NCBI GenBank assembly: GCA_029983505.1
Contig: JASBZK010000050.1
Coordinates: 1-11,209, forward strand
Source: Porphyromonas sp.
GTDB lineage: Bacteria > Bacteroidota > Bacteroidia > Bacteroidales > Porphyromonadaceae
Reading direction: 5' to 3'
DNA length: 11,209 nt
Numbering within the stretch: the first letter of the stretch is position 1; every line of letters begins with the position of its first letter. The position numbers and the translations under genes were made by a program. The notes beneath the pieces were generated by a model. The model did no database searches, had not been told where the DNA came from, and was given only the letters and a program-made list of their open reading frames with translations. Below, one piece after another: positions 1 to 6,215 of the stretch.

Positions 1-31
1 AAAGTTACCAAGGATTTTTTATTCCTGCAAG
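1..31 (-). promoter_or_regulatory. Partial leftward Bacteroidetes-type promoter at the window edge
   Basis: On the minus strand a CTTG (28-31) is followed after exactly 20 nt by TAACTTT (1-7). The final G of a TAnnTTTG -7 box would lie just outside the window. The spacing fits the Bacteroidetes primary-sigma pattern. It lies downstream of the 294-325 promoter in the same direction, so transcription leaves the window leftward towards an unseen gene. The -33 element matches TTTG in only three of four positions and the -7 box is incomplete, so confidence is modest. Confidence 0.35.
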
Positions 32-68
32 AAAACCAAAAAGTTTTTCGAGAAACAATGCTTGATGT

Positions 69-233
69 AACTCAATCAACACTCGGAGCAACTTAATCAG
101 CGCTCAGTGCGTCCTAATCAGCGCTCAGAGCAACTCAATCAGCACTCGGTGCAGCTTAATCAGAGCTCAGAGTATCTTAATCAGCACTCAGAGCAACTCA
201 ATCAGTACTCGGAGCAACTATCAGCACTCGGCT
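69..233. repeat. Tandem array of 21-bp repeats, seven full units plus one partial
   Basis: Seven adjacent 21-bp units start at 69, 90, 111, 132, 153, 174 and 195, followed by a degenerate unit at 216-233 that has lost three bases. The consensus resembles AACTCAATCAGCACTCGGAG plus C. Units differ by a few substitutions and there are no indels among the seven, so the array is old enough to have drifted but keeps its period. Twenty-one is a multiple of three. The plus-strand frame stays open and would read as a heptad (LNQxSEQ), but it lacks a credible start. On the minus strand the frames meet stops, so as part of the leftward transcript the array would be untranslated leader. Confidence 0.9.
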
Positions 234-293
234 CTTCTCTCAGTACGTCTCCGTTTTCCTTGCTGCGAAACCCCTGTTTCGCTTTTGCGAGTG

Positions 294-325
294 CAAAGGT
301 ACTAACTTTTTTCCACTCAACCAAA
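294..325 (-). promoter_or_regulatory. Leftward Bacteroidetes-type promoter
   Basis: On the minus strand TTTG (322-325) is followed after 20 nt by TACCTTTG (294-301), a full match to the TTTG / TAnnTTTG pattern with spacing in the accepted 19-21 range. Transcription would start near 287 and run left. The first part of the transcript can form a hairpin with 7-bp arms, GCGAAAC (265-271) and GTTTCGC (276-282), around a CCCT loop, followed by the 21-nt repeats at 69-233. No gene lies in the window downstream of it, so the product is an unseen gene or a structured RNA. Confidence 0.6.
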
Positions 326-390
326 TCACCAAGCAAAGTTTTTTGCCAAAGACCTACAATCCCCAGATAACCAGACTACTTCTCCGACCA

Positions 391-490
391 TGGTCAGACT
401 CAGTCGGACAGGGTCGGACAGGGTCGGACAAAGTCAGACAAAGTCAGACAGGGTCGGACAGGGGCGGACAGGGCCGGACTTAGTCGGCGA
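391..490. repeat. Decamer tandem array overlapping the beta-galactosidase stop codon
   Basis: Ten consecutive 10-bp units of the form GGGTCGGACA start at 391, 401, 411 and so on to 481. The outermost units (391, 471, 481) are the most diverged and the middle ones differ by one or two bases. The period is close to one helical turn. The stop codon of the leftward beta-galactosidase (480-482) sits at the junction of the last two units, so the array fills the 3' end of that transcript. A 10-bp palindrome, GACCATGGTC (386-395), abuts it. I see no hairpin with a T-run here, so the array cannot be called a classical terminator. Confidence 0.85.
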
Positions 491-3400
491 GGAGGGCAAA
501 CTCGGAGGCAGAGGCGTAGTCGGCTCCGTTTTGGGAAGAAAGGGCGTTAAAACGGATGTAACGCGCCTTGACGGGCTTGGTGAAAAGGACTTTTTTCTCC
601 GACTTACCTGCCTTAAACTCGCCTTCGGCTACCGGCTCACCCCAGACTTTTCCATCAGAGGATACTTGGACGGAGTACTTTTTGATGTCTCCATTGTCGC
701 TGCCGTCCTGACGCGGCAGGAGGGTGAACCCCTTCATAAGCACCTCTTCGCCCGCATCGAAAGTCACCCAATGCGGGTAGCCGGCCACGGTGACGGAATA
801 CATACTGTGCCAGATGGAGGATGGATTTCTGTCGAGGAGGTTAGTGGCACTTCCACCGTAAGTCTCCTGGCTCGAAGCCTCTCTTATCGTCACCGGTATC
901 GACTCAATGGGAGCAAAAGTCACTTCGGACGCGAGCCACTCCTTTCCCCCGGGATAGGCAGTCACTTTGCCACCCTTTCGGAGGTCAAAAGGACCGGTGT
1001 ACTTCACGGTCTTACCGCCATTGACACGGTAGAAGACTGTCTCTTCGGCTTCTGCCACCACTTTCCCCGAGATGTCCCGACTGAGGAGAACGGGCATATA
1101 AGGAGACGGAGCAAGGCGCACTTCCTTCCTTTCGGCGGGAACAATCACGAATCCGAAAGTATGGGGGGCGCTCATCACGCGGTCATAGGCGAGGGGCGGT
1201 CCCTGACCGCAGGAGTTACCCCCGAGGCCGGTCACGCCGAGATCAAGGTGGAGGTACGTGCCATCACTTTCCGGCAAAAGATAAGGGTGCGGGGCGAGCG
1301 TCATCTGGAGTGCACTCCAGGGAAGAGCCGAGACGCTCATCGTATCGCGGGCAAGGAAACGGAGACCGTCCCCCTCGGCATCCGTGAGGGCGGCATAGCG
1401 AACCCCCTCGCGATTTCCCATACTCTGAGACTTGGGAAAGTTTACGAAGTTGTCCGCCACGGAAGAGGTATATTTTCCGAGAAACGCCCCATCTTGGCGG
1501 TCGTTGTAGTTATTCCAAGGTCCCCTGCCGTAGCACTCGAAAGTACTCATCTCCTTGGGCAAGTGCATCGCGTAGCCCAGACGCGGGAGGGCGAGACCGG
1601 TACGACTCGAAGAGATGCCGGCATCAAGCGTGACCACGCCGGAGGGGTAGATGGTCCAAACCTGAGTGGTGAGGAACATAAAGCGGTCAGCCTCATCCCC
1701 ATCCTCGGGAAGCTCCGCGATCTCGTACCTGCCGGACACGCCCCCCGTAATCTTGTACTTATGGGGCGCCTGACTGAGTACCTTATATAGTATGGAGTAT
1801 GAGCCGTCCTCATTTTTGTGCAGCTCGCGTCCAAGCGCCTTATGCTCGAGGGCGTGGAGACCGTTTGCGACCCAAGCTTCGTAGGCCCAGTTGTCGTTAT
1901 CCGTCGGCGCCCTGAACGCATCCAGGACGGGACCTCTTCCCGGGGTGATGAGGTGCTTGCCTCCACGGCTGTAATCGTAGATGGTACCCTTGGCGTCGTC
2001 AAACGTGATCTCAAAGCCGTCGCCCGTGAAGCAGGTCGAAGTGCCGTCCGTAGTCACGGCGAGCTGAGCAGAGGGCTCCGTTAGGGACACAATCTCGGAG
2101 GGTGTGCCAAAAGGCTTCAGAGGGAGCTCTTCTGCCATCTGGACGTACCCTTTTTCTGCCCAAGGTTCGTCTGCTTTGAGTCGGAGCTCGAGGCGTACGG
2201 TATACTCTGCAGGATCTGAGGCGAAATCCTTAGAGGAGAAAGGCAGGGAAACGAGAGCGGAAGAGCGGGGAGCCGTGGCGTGCAGGGGAAGCTGTCCCTC
2301 GCGAACCACTTCGCCGTTTTTGAGCAGGACAAAGAAAAGGTCGAGGTCGTCAAAAGAGGTAAAGTATCTTTCATTGAAAATCTCGACGATACCCTCCCCG
2401 GCACTCTTCCAAGAGAAATGGGCGTTTTGGTACACCTTGCGGACTTCGTACCAAGCGGGCTTGGGTGTGAGGTCTGCGAAAGTGATGCCGTTCATGGAAA
2501 ACATCCCGCTATTGGGTTTATCTCCAAACTCTCCGCCGTAGGCGAAATATCGGTCGCCGGTGACGGGGTCGTAGTTGTAGAGCGACTGGTCGACCCAGTC
2601 CCAGATGGCGCCGCCCATAAAGAAATTGGTACTCTCGATGGCATCCCAGTAGTCTTTGAGGTTTCCGCCGGCGTTACCCATATTGTGGGCATACTCGGAG
2701 ACGTGGAAAGGATACTTGATGTCGTAAGTCCCCTTGACGGCTTCTTTCATCCACGCGATGGAGGGGTATTGGTTGCTTCCCATGTCGACGATGTCGTTGT
2801 TGCGCTCATACTGCACGGGGCGGCTGTCGTCAAAGGCTTTAAGGGCGTCGTAGGCGTGGACGAAGTTCTCGCCGGGGCCTGCCTCGTTGCCGAGCGACCA
2901 GATGACGATGCTCGGATGGTTGACGTGTGCGGCAGCCATCTCGATGACCCTCGCGACGTGTGCGTCACGAAACTCGGGCACGTGACTGAGCGAAGCCTTG
3001 CCGTAGTAGTAAGCATGGCTCTCGACATTCGCCTCGTCCTCGAGGTACAGACCATAGAGGTCGCAGAGGTAGTAGAAGCGGGGGTCGTTGGAGTAGTGGG
3101 AGAGGCGGATATGATTGATATTGGCGCGCTTCATGAGCATCAGCTCGGCCTTCATCTGCTCGAGTGTGAGGGTGTTGCCGGTCGCGGGGTTAAACTCATG
3201 GCGGTTCACGCCCTTCATCTTTATCGTCTTGCCATTGAGGTAGTAGTACCTCCCGGCGAGTCCAAACTCATCCTCGAACGCGGGCGTATCCTTTATCTCA
3301 ATCTCGCGGAAGCCCACGACTGTGGAGAAAACCTGCGTCACCCTACCCTTACGGTCGAGAAGCTCGCCCACCAGCGTGTAAAGGTTCGGCTCTTCGGCGC

Positions 3401-4508
3401 TCCAGAGCTTGGGATTATTGACCAAAAGGGAGGTCTCTGCCACGAAAGCAGCCCCTTTTGCCGTCTGTGGGAAAACGGACGTGACGGTAAAGGAAGTCGG
3501 GGTCGTCTCCTGAGTGTAGAGTCTGTTTTGGTAGAGCTTGTACCTCACCTTGAAGCCCTCCGCTTTTTGACCGGAGAGGTTATCCAATTCGGTGCGTATC
3601 CTGAGCGTCCCTTGGTCGAAAGACGAGTCGAGCTCAGGGGTGACAGCAAGGTCTCGGACGTGCACGGCGGGCACACTCGTCAGATAGACGGAGCGGTAGA
3701 TGCCCGGCAGACGCCACATATCCTGTGCCTCCAGGAAAGCCCCGTCGCTGGAGCGGTAGACTTCGGCAGAGACGGTGTTCTCGCCTTTGTGAAGGTAGTC
3801 CGTGATGTCGAAAGAGGCGGTATTGCGGGCGTTTTTGGAGAAACCGACGTATTTACCGTTCACCCAGAGGTAAAAGAACGAGTTCACGCCGTCGAAATTA
3901 AGCAGCACCCGCCTGCCGTCCCACTCCTTCGGCACCGAAAAAGTACGCTTATAGGATCCTACTTCGTTGCGGTCTTTGTACGTCACCCAGTCCTCCGGCG
4001 GGGTACGCATCACGCCGCCTTTCCAGTCTCCGACTTCGACTTTGTGGTAAAAGATGTAGGGCTGATTGGCGTAGATCGGCACGCCGTACTTGAGGGATCC
4101 GTCCTTTTGGATACCCTGCACGTTCCAACAGCCCGGCACCTCAATAAAGTCCCAGCCCGTGGTGTCAAAGCCGTCCCTTTGGAACCCCTCGGGACGCTCC
4201 TCGGGGTTTCCCACCCACTTAAAGCGCCATGCGCCGTCGAGCGACTTGAAGTACGCACCCGCTTCGCTCGGCAGGAGGTTACGCGCCGAAACCGTGTCGT
4301 GATAGGTAAAAAAATAGGCTCTCGGCTCCTCTTTATTGAGGGAAAGCCGCCCCACGGACTGCCACTCATCACCCGAAGGTGCTTCCACCCTGCCGTACTC
4401 GAAGCCCGCCAAGGTATGCATCTTTTGGGCATACACGGGAGCTAAGAGGCCGAGGGAAAACGCGGCAATGAGGCTTTTGACAAAAAGAGGTTTGCGGAGG
4501 ATACTCAT
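480..4508 (-). CDS. Secreted GH2 beta-galactosidase with C-terminal CHB_HEX-like and F5/8 type C domains
   Basis: A retaining exo-glycosidase that should remove terminal beta-galactosyl residues outside the cytoplasm. The ATG at 4508 begins a good signal peptide (MSILRKPLFVKSLIAAFSLG, cut after VYA). A longer reading from a TTG at 4547 would add 13 residues ahead of it and is less likely. Numbering from the ATG gives 1342 residues: GH2 sugar-binding jelly roll about 77-275, immunoglobulin-like domain to about 405, TIM barrel about 420-700, a beta-sandwich, and a small-chain domain about 825-1115. A chitobiase-C-terminal-like segment (about 1130-1195) and an F5/8 type C / CBM32-like domain (about 1200-1342) follow. 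Catalytic motifs resemble E. coli LacZ: GVNRHE, the acid/base Glu542 in WSLGNEAGPG and the nucleophile Glu605 in SEYAHNMGN. It is about 300 residues longer than LacZ because of the two C-terminal domains, which suggest binding to a polymer or glycoprotein. The exact galactoside cannot be read from sequence. Confidence 0.95.
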   Translation of the reverse strand: MSILRKPLFVKSLIAAFSLGLLAPVYAQKMHTLAGFEYGRVEAPSGDEWQSVGRLSLNKEEPRAYFFTYHDTVSARNLLPSEAGAYFKSLDGAWRFKWVGNPEERPEGFQRDGFDTTGWDFIEVPGCWNVQGIQKDGSLKYGVPIYANQPYIFYHKVEVGDWKGGVMRTPPEDWVTYKDRNEVGSYKRTFSVPKEWDGRRVLLNFDGVNSFFYLWVNGKYVGFSKNARNTASFDITDYLHKGENTVSAEVYRSSDGAFLEAQDMWRLPGIYRSVYLTSVPAVHVRDLAVTPELDSSFDQGTLRIRTELDNLSGQKAEGFKVRYKLYQNRLYTQETTPTSFTVTSVFPQTAKGAAFVAETSLLVNNPKLWSAEEPNLYTLVGELLDRKGRVTQVFSTVVGFREIEIKDTPAFEDEFGLAGRYYYLNGKTIKMKGVNRHEFNPATGNTLTLEQMKAELMLMKRANINHIRLSHYSNDPRFYYLCDLYGLYLEDEANVESHAYYYGKASLSHVPEFRDAHVARVIEMAAAHVNHPSIVIWSLGNEAGPGENFVHAYDALKAFDDSRPVQYERNNDIVDMGSNQYPSIAWMKEAVKGTYDIKYPFHVSEYAHNMGNAGGNLKDYWDAIESTNFFMGGAIWDWVDQSLYNYDPVTGDRYFAYGGEFGDKPNSGMFSMNGITFADLTPKPAWYEVRKVYQNAHFSWKSAGEGIVEIFNERYFTSFDDLDLFFVLLKNGEVVREGQLPLHATAPRSSALVSLPFSSKDFASDPAEYTVRLELRLKADEPWAEKGYVQMAEELPLKPFGTPSEIVSLTEPSAQLAVTTDGTSTCFTGDGFEITFDDAKGTIYDYSRGGKHLITPGRGPVLDAFRAPTDNDNWAYEAWVANGLHALEHKALGRELHKNEDGSYSILYKVLSQAPHKYKITGGVSGRYEIAELPEDGDEADRFMFLTTQVWTIYPSGVVTLDAGISSSRTGLALPRLGYAMHLPKEMSTFECYGRGPWNNYNDRQDGAFLGKYTSSVADNFVNFPKSQSMGNREGVRYAALTDAEGDGLRFLARDTMSVSALPWSALQMTLAPHPYLLPESDGTYLHLDLGVTGLGGNSCGQGPPLAYDRVMSAPHTFGFVIVPAERKEVRLAPSPYMPVLLSRDISGKVVAEAEETVFYRVNGGKTVKYTGPFDLRKGGKVTAYPGGKEWLASEVTFAPIESIPVTIREASSQETYGGSATNLLDRNPSSIWHSMYSVTVAGYPHWVTFDAGEEVLMKGFTLLPRQDGSDNGDIKKYSVQVSSDGKVWGEPVAEGEFKAGKSEKKVLFTKPVKARYIRFNALSSQNGADYASASEFALLAD

Positions 4509-4577
4509 ATTCTCTGATATTCTTGGGAAAAACGCGGATGTCTTCAAAAAATTTTTACTAAGATACCAAATTCCCTG

Positions 4578-4985
4578 TTACTTTTCAACCGTCGGCACCC
4601 AAAACCATACCACGAAAGCGCCCACGACGCCAAGCCCCAAGACGAGGTAACGCATCGGGGAGGGTGGCAACACAATGAGTGCCGAGAAGAGCACCATCCC
4701 GCCCATGAGCAGAAGGACGGAGACTTTACCCCGCCGCGTGACGCCTCCTTTCTCCCTGTAGGCTCTCACCTTCGGTCCCAAATACTTATTGCCGAGGAGC
4801 CAATGGTAGAGTTTGTCCGAGCTTCGCGCGTACAGCCAGCCTGCAAGGAGCGCGAAAGGGGTCACCGGCAAACCCGGCAAAAAGATGCCCAAGAAAGCCA
4901 GCCCGAGCGCCAAAGTTCCTCCGGCGATATAAAGTCCCCTCGTGACCCTCCCGGGGCGTCTCTCCACACCATTATCGTTGTCCAT
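4578..4985 (-). CDS. DUF454/YbaN-family inner-membrane protein
   Basis: A 135-residue integral membrane protein of unknown function. Four hydrophobic segments are visible at about 16-36, 40-53, 88-106 and 110-130. Between the second and third lies a polar loop with the family signature: LPGLPVTPFALLAGWLYARS, then HWLL, GPKVRAYREKGGV and TRRGKV. The length and this loop match the YbaN (DUF454) family. The ATG at 4985 is the only good start and has a promoter about 50 bp upstream. Its stop is 69 bp from the ATG of the beta-galactosidase, in the same direction and with no clear terminator or strong promoter between them, so the two are probably co-transcribed. Nothing links its function to galactoside use; the association may be positional only. 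Confidence 0.88.
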   Translation of the reverse strand: MDNDNGVERRPGRVTRGLYIAGGTLALGLAFLGIFLPGLPVTPFALLAGWLYARSSDKLYHWLLGNKYLGPKVRAYREKGGVTRRGKVSVLLLMGGMVLFSALIVLPPSPMRYLVLGLGVVGAFVVWFWVPTVEK

Positions 4986-5036
4986 CTCTAACTCGTGTAT
5001 CTGTAATCCCTATTTTCTGTCCTGTCAGCGGCGCCT

Positions 5037-5068
5037 CAAAGGTAATAAAAAAGTCGGTAGTTCGCAGT
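5037..5068 (-). promoter_or_regulatory. Probable leftward promoter for the DUF454 gene and beta-galactosidase
   Basis: On the minus strand TACCTTTG (5037-5044) is an exact TAnnTTTG -7 box. At the expected 20-nt spacing the -33 element is ACTG (5065-5068), a weak match to TTTG. Transcription would start near 5030 and give a leader of about 45 nt before the ATG at 4985. No better promoter appears in the 69 bp in front of the beta-galactosidase, so this one may drive both genes. Confidence 0.5.
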
Positions 5069-5121
5069 GAGGAGTGAGGAGGCACAGGCCGGGGTCTGTG
5101 CAAATGGAGAGAAAGGTGGAA

Positions 5122-5201
5122 GTCCCGTTAGGGACGGGCGGCTCCAACGGAGCCGAATCTTGGTAGCCCCACACGAAGACGCCGTAGGCGTCGATGTGTG
5201 G
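5122..5201 (+). repeat. REP-like palindrome cluster 1, with linker ATCTTGGTAG
   Basis: Three hairpins lie in a row: GTCCC/GGGAC (5122-5135, loop GTTA); CGGCTCC/GGAGCCG (5139-5155, loop AAC); and a longer imperfect palindrome with outer arms CCACAC/GTGTGG (5169-5174, 5196-5201) and inner arms GACGCC/GGCGTC around GTA. The second and third are joined by a linker with ATCTTGGTAG (5157-5166). The hairpin, TTGGTAG, hairpin plan recurs in the island and resembles bacterial REP doublets. Confidence 0.6.
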
Positions 5202-5364
5202 AGACCTTTGCATAATACCTCATCTGCTGCGTTACTATCGGCATTCGGGCTTGGTCGTGTACCTTATCGCCCTCAGCCTCAGTGCCTTGCATCTGAGGCA
5301 TTCTACAAAGTCTCATACGAAAAACGTCAGTTTTTCGTATCCCGAGCCCTTTTTCAAAGGTCTC
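5201..5364. mobile_element. MITE-like element with 10-bp terminal inverted repeats
   Basis: GAGACCTTTG (5201-5210) and its exact inverse CAAAGGTCTC (5355-5364) bound 164 bp. Inside are two hairpins: GCCTCAG/CTGAGGC (5276-5282, 5293-5299) and a perfect 11-bp-arm stem, ATACGAAAAAC/GTTTTTCGTAT (5315-5340, loop GTCA). No transposase is encoded. The minus-strand frame crossing it runs on into neighbouring palindromes and is unlikely to be a gene. The ends look like those I associate with Porphyromonas insertion sequences, so this is probably a non-autonomous derivative. I see no clear target-site duplication. The element abuts the end of palindrome cluster 1. Confidence 0.6.
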
Positions 5365-5398
5365 AAGAGTGGGGTAAAGGGACATTACACAAATCCTC

Positions 5399-5460
5399 TC
5401 GGCGCCGTAGGTGCCGAATTTTCGATATTATTCGGCTCCTGACGGAGCCGATATTTTTGG
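5399..5460 (+). repeat. REP-like palindrome cluster 2
   Basis: Two hairpins: TCGGCGCC/GGTGCCGA around GTA (5399-5417, one G-T pair) and TCGGCTCC/GGAGCCGA around TGAC (5432-5451, perfect 8-bp arms). The second is followed by TATTTTTGG, a weakened form of the TTGGTAG-type linker. Its stem sequence is nearly the same as the CGGCTCC/GGAGCCG stem of cluster 1. Confidence 0.55.
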
Positions 5461-5476
5461 GGGACACGACCTTTCC

Positions 5477-5556
5477 CCACGGCTGCGAGACCTACGGTCT
5501 CTTTGCCGTGGTCTACCAAGATGGTGGCACGCTGTGCCACCTCGCCCCTACGGGGC
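5477..5556 (-). repeat. REP-like palindrome cluster 3, inverted relative to cluster 1
   Basis: A two-tier stem, CCACGGC..GCCGTGG (5477-5483, 5505-5511) enclosing GAGACC/GGTCTC around TAC (5487-5501), is followed by CTACCAAGAT (5513-5522), the exact inverse of the cluster 1 linker. Then come GGTGGCAC/GTGCCACC around GCT (5523-5541) and GCCCC/GGGGC around TAC (5544-5556). The same plan in opposite orientation supports a repeated unit rather than chance. Confidence 0.6.
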
Positions 5557-5563
5557 ACCGAGG

Positions 5564-5605
5564 CAGTTAGTAGTTAGCAGTCAGCAGTTAGCAGTTAGCA
5601 ATTAG
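5564..5605. repeat. Heptamer tandem array (CAGTTAG)
   Basis: Six contiguous 7-bp units: CAGTTAG, TAGTTAG, CAGTCAG, CAGTTAG, CAGTTAG, CAATTAG. It starts a few bases after palindrome cluster 3. Units differ by single substitutions only. Confidence 0.85.
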
Positions 5606-5657
5606 GCGTCACATTGAGTGCCCTATGCAAATGTGGAATCGGTTAATCGAACATAGC

Positions 5658-5673
5658 CCCCGCAGAGGCGGGG
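5658..5673. repeat. Isolated GC-rich hairpin
   Basis: CCCCGC (5658-5663) and GCGGGG (5668-5673) pair across AGAG. No T-run follows on either strand, so a terminator role is not supported. It belongs to the same palindrome-rich island. Confidence 0.5.
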
Positions 5674-5740
5674 TCTGGAAGGAAGGAGACCGCGCCAGCG
5701 GGCGACGAGAGGGATAGCTCGAAGAGCTCTATATCTCGCA

Positions 5741-5805
5741 GCCTCGGGTCGCAGCCCCGTAGGGGCGAGACCTGAGGCTCTGATATTTGTAGCTCTCCGA
5801 GCTAC
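5741..5805 (+). repeat. REP-like palindrome cluster 4
   Basis: A long interrupted stem pairs GCCTC, GGTC and GCCCC (5741-5758) with GGGGC, GACC and GAGGC (5762-5778) around the loop GTA, with small internal loops. The linker TGATATTTGTAG (5781-5792) resembles ATCTTGGTAG of cluster 1. It runs into a second hairpin, GTAGCTC/GAGCTAC around TCC (5789-5805). The architecture matches cluster 1 although the stem sequences differ, and the arms are compensatory throughout. Confidence 0.6.
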
Positions 5806-5864
5806 GTGCGAGTGGAAAACAGACCCGCGACTTTTGCACAGGCCACGGCCTGCGCCTCCTCACT

Positions 5865-6079
5865 GCTGACTATCAGGAGGGGGTCTGACCAAAAACTTTT
5901 CTTCGGTCGTACCCACGCTCCAATTTTGCCCCATATCTCGAGAAAGCGAGATACAGACCTATTTTTTCGCCAATGTCGAAAAAATTTTTACCGGACTTGG
6001 AAATCTACTTAATCCTCTGTCTATCACTTCCTTTAAGTCCGAAAACCGCACATAAATCAAAATATTCATAATTTTAATC
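5865..6079. other. AT-rich non-coding stretch before the susC promoter
   Basis: No gene is supported here. It holds one small hairpin, TATCTCG/CGAGATA (5934-5940, 5947-5953). An A-tract/T-tract AAAAAATTTTTAC (about 5980-5992) also occurs near 4546-4558, just upstream of the beta-galactosidase. The last 80 bases are strongly AT-rich, as often seen upstream of Bacteroidetes promoters. Confidence 0.5.
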
Positions 6080-6112
6080 TTTGGCGATCTGATATATATA
6101 TATATATATTTG
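6080..6112 (+). promoter_or_regulatory. susCD promoter with an (AT)9 tract in the spacer
   Basis: TTTG (6080-6083) and TATATTTG (6105-6112) are separated by 21 nt, an exact match to both Bacteroidetes promoter boxes. An uninterrupted alternating AT tract (6092-6109, nine AT units) fills most of the spacer and supplies the first bases of the -7 box. Transcription would begin near 6119, giving a leader of about 125 nt before the susC ATG. Gain or loss of one AT unit would shift the spacing by 2 nt. Confidence 0.7.
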
Positions 6113-6172
6113 CAGTACGTTTCGGTGAATACAGATACCTGTTTACCCAAAACCACAAGTGATTCAGTTCCC

Positions 6173-6215
6173 GGACGGGACAAACGCAGGGACTTGGCGA
6201 AGTCCCTCCCCGTCC
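6173..6215 (+). other. Two-tier stem-loop in the susC leader RNA
   Basis: Inner arms GGGACTT (6189-6195) and AAGTCCC (6200-6206) pair around GGCG. Outer arms GGACGGG (6173-6179) and CCCGTCC (6209-6215) pair around them, with a nine-base bulge on one side and two bases on the other. The structure lies in the leader, ending 30 nt before the ATG at 6246. No T-run follows, so it is not a standard attenuator. It could stabilise the mRNA or present a site for a small RNA or protein, but the sequence does not say which. Confidence 0.55.

Larger units (their letters stand above)
5073..5864. repeat. Intergenic island bracketed by an 18-bp inverted repeat
   Basis: AGTGAGGAGGCACAGGCC (5073-5090) recurs in inverted orientation at 5847-5864 with 17 of 18 bases identical. 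The copies enclose about 760 bp without a credible gene. Inside are numerous palindromes, a MITE-like element and a heptamer array, each listed separately. Reading frames of 60-170 codons in this stretch have low-complexity or arginine-rich products, overlap the palindromes and carry no recognisable domain, so I treat the island as non-coding. Confidence 0.6.

Noticed and set aside
107..370. Plus-strand frame with a heptad LNQxSEQ repeat, as a possible coiled-coil protein
   Set aside because: It is a translation of the 21-bp array, has only a GTG start inside the repeats, ends in a segment that overlaps the opposite-strand promoter, and shows no ribosome site.
390..1790. A 466-codon plus-strand open frame starting in the decamer array
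   Set aside because: Its start is made of the tandem repeat and the rest is antisense to the beta-galactosidase. No domain is recognisable.
2280..4445. A 721-codon open frame on the plus strand, antisense to the beta-galactosidase
   Set aside because: It lies wholly opposite a gene with signal peptide and catalytic motifs. Its product has no recognisable domain, and such long antisense frames follow from the codon bias of GC-rich genes.
4509..4577. A separate promoter directly in front of the beta-galactosidase
   Set aside because: A TTTG is present on the minus strand but no TAnnTTTG lies 19-21 nt after it; only an A/T-rich run is seen.
5128..5385. Minus-strand frame of 85 codons across the MITE-like element
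   Set aside because: It joins the element to neighbouring palindromes, has no transposase motif, and its stems impose the apparent coding pattern.
5069..5864. A CRISPR array in the repeat-rich island
   Set aside because: Repeats are short palindromes of differing sequence and irregular spacing, with no constant repeat and spacer pattern and no cas gene.
4546..5992. The sequence AAAAAATTTTTAC upstream of both the beta-galactosidase and susC as a shared operator
   Set aside because: It is low-complexity A/T sequence occurring twice and is not at a matching distance from the two promoters.
5806..6012. Plus-strand frame of 68 codons before susC
   Set aside because: It starts at the edge of a palindrome, and its product has no hydrophobic, secretory or family feature.
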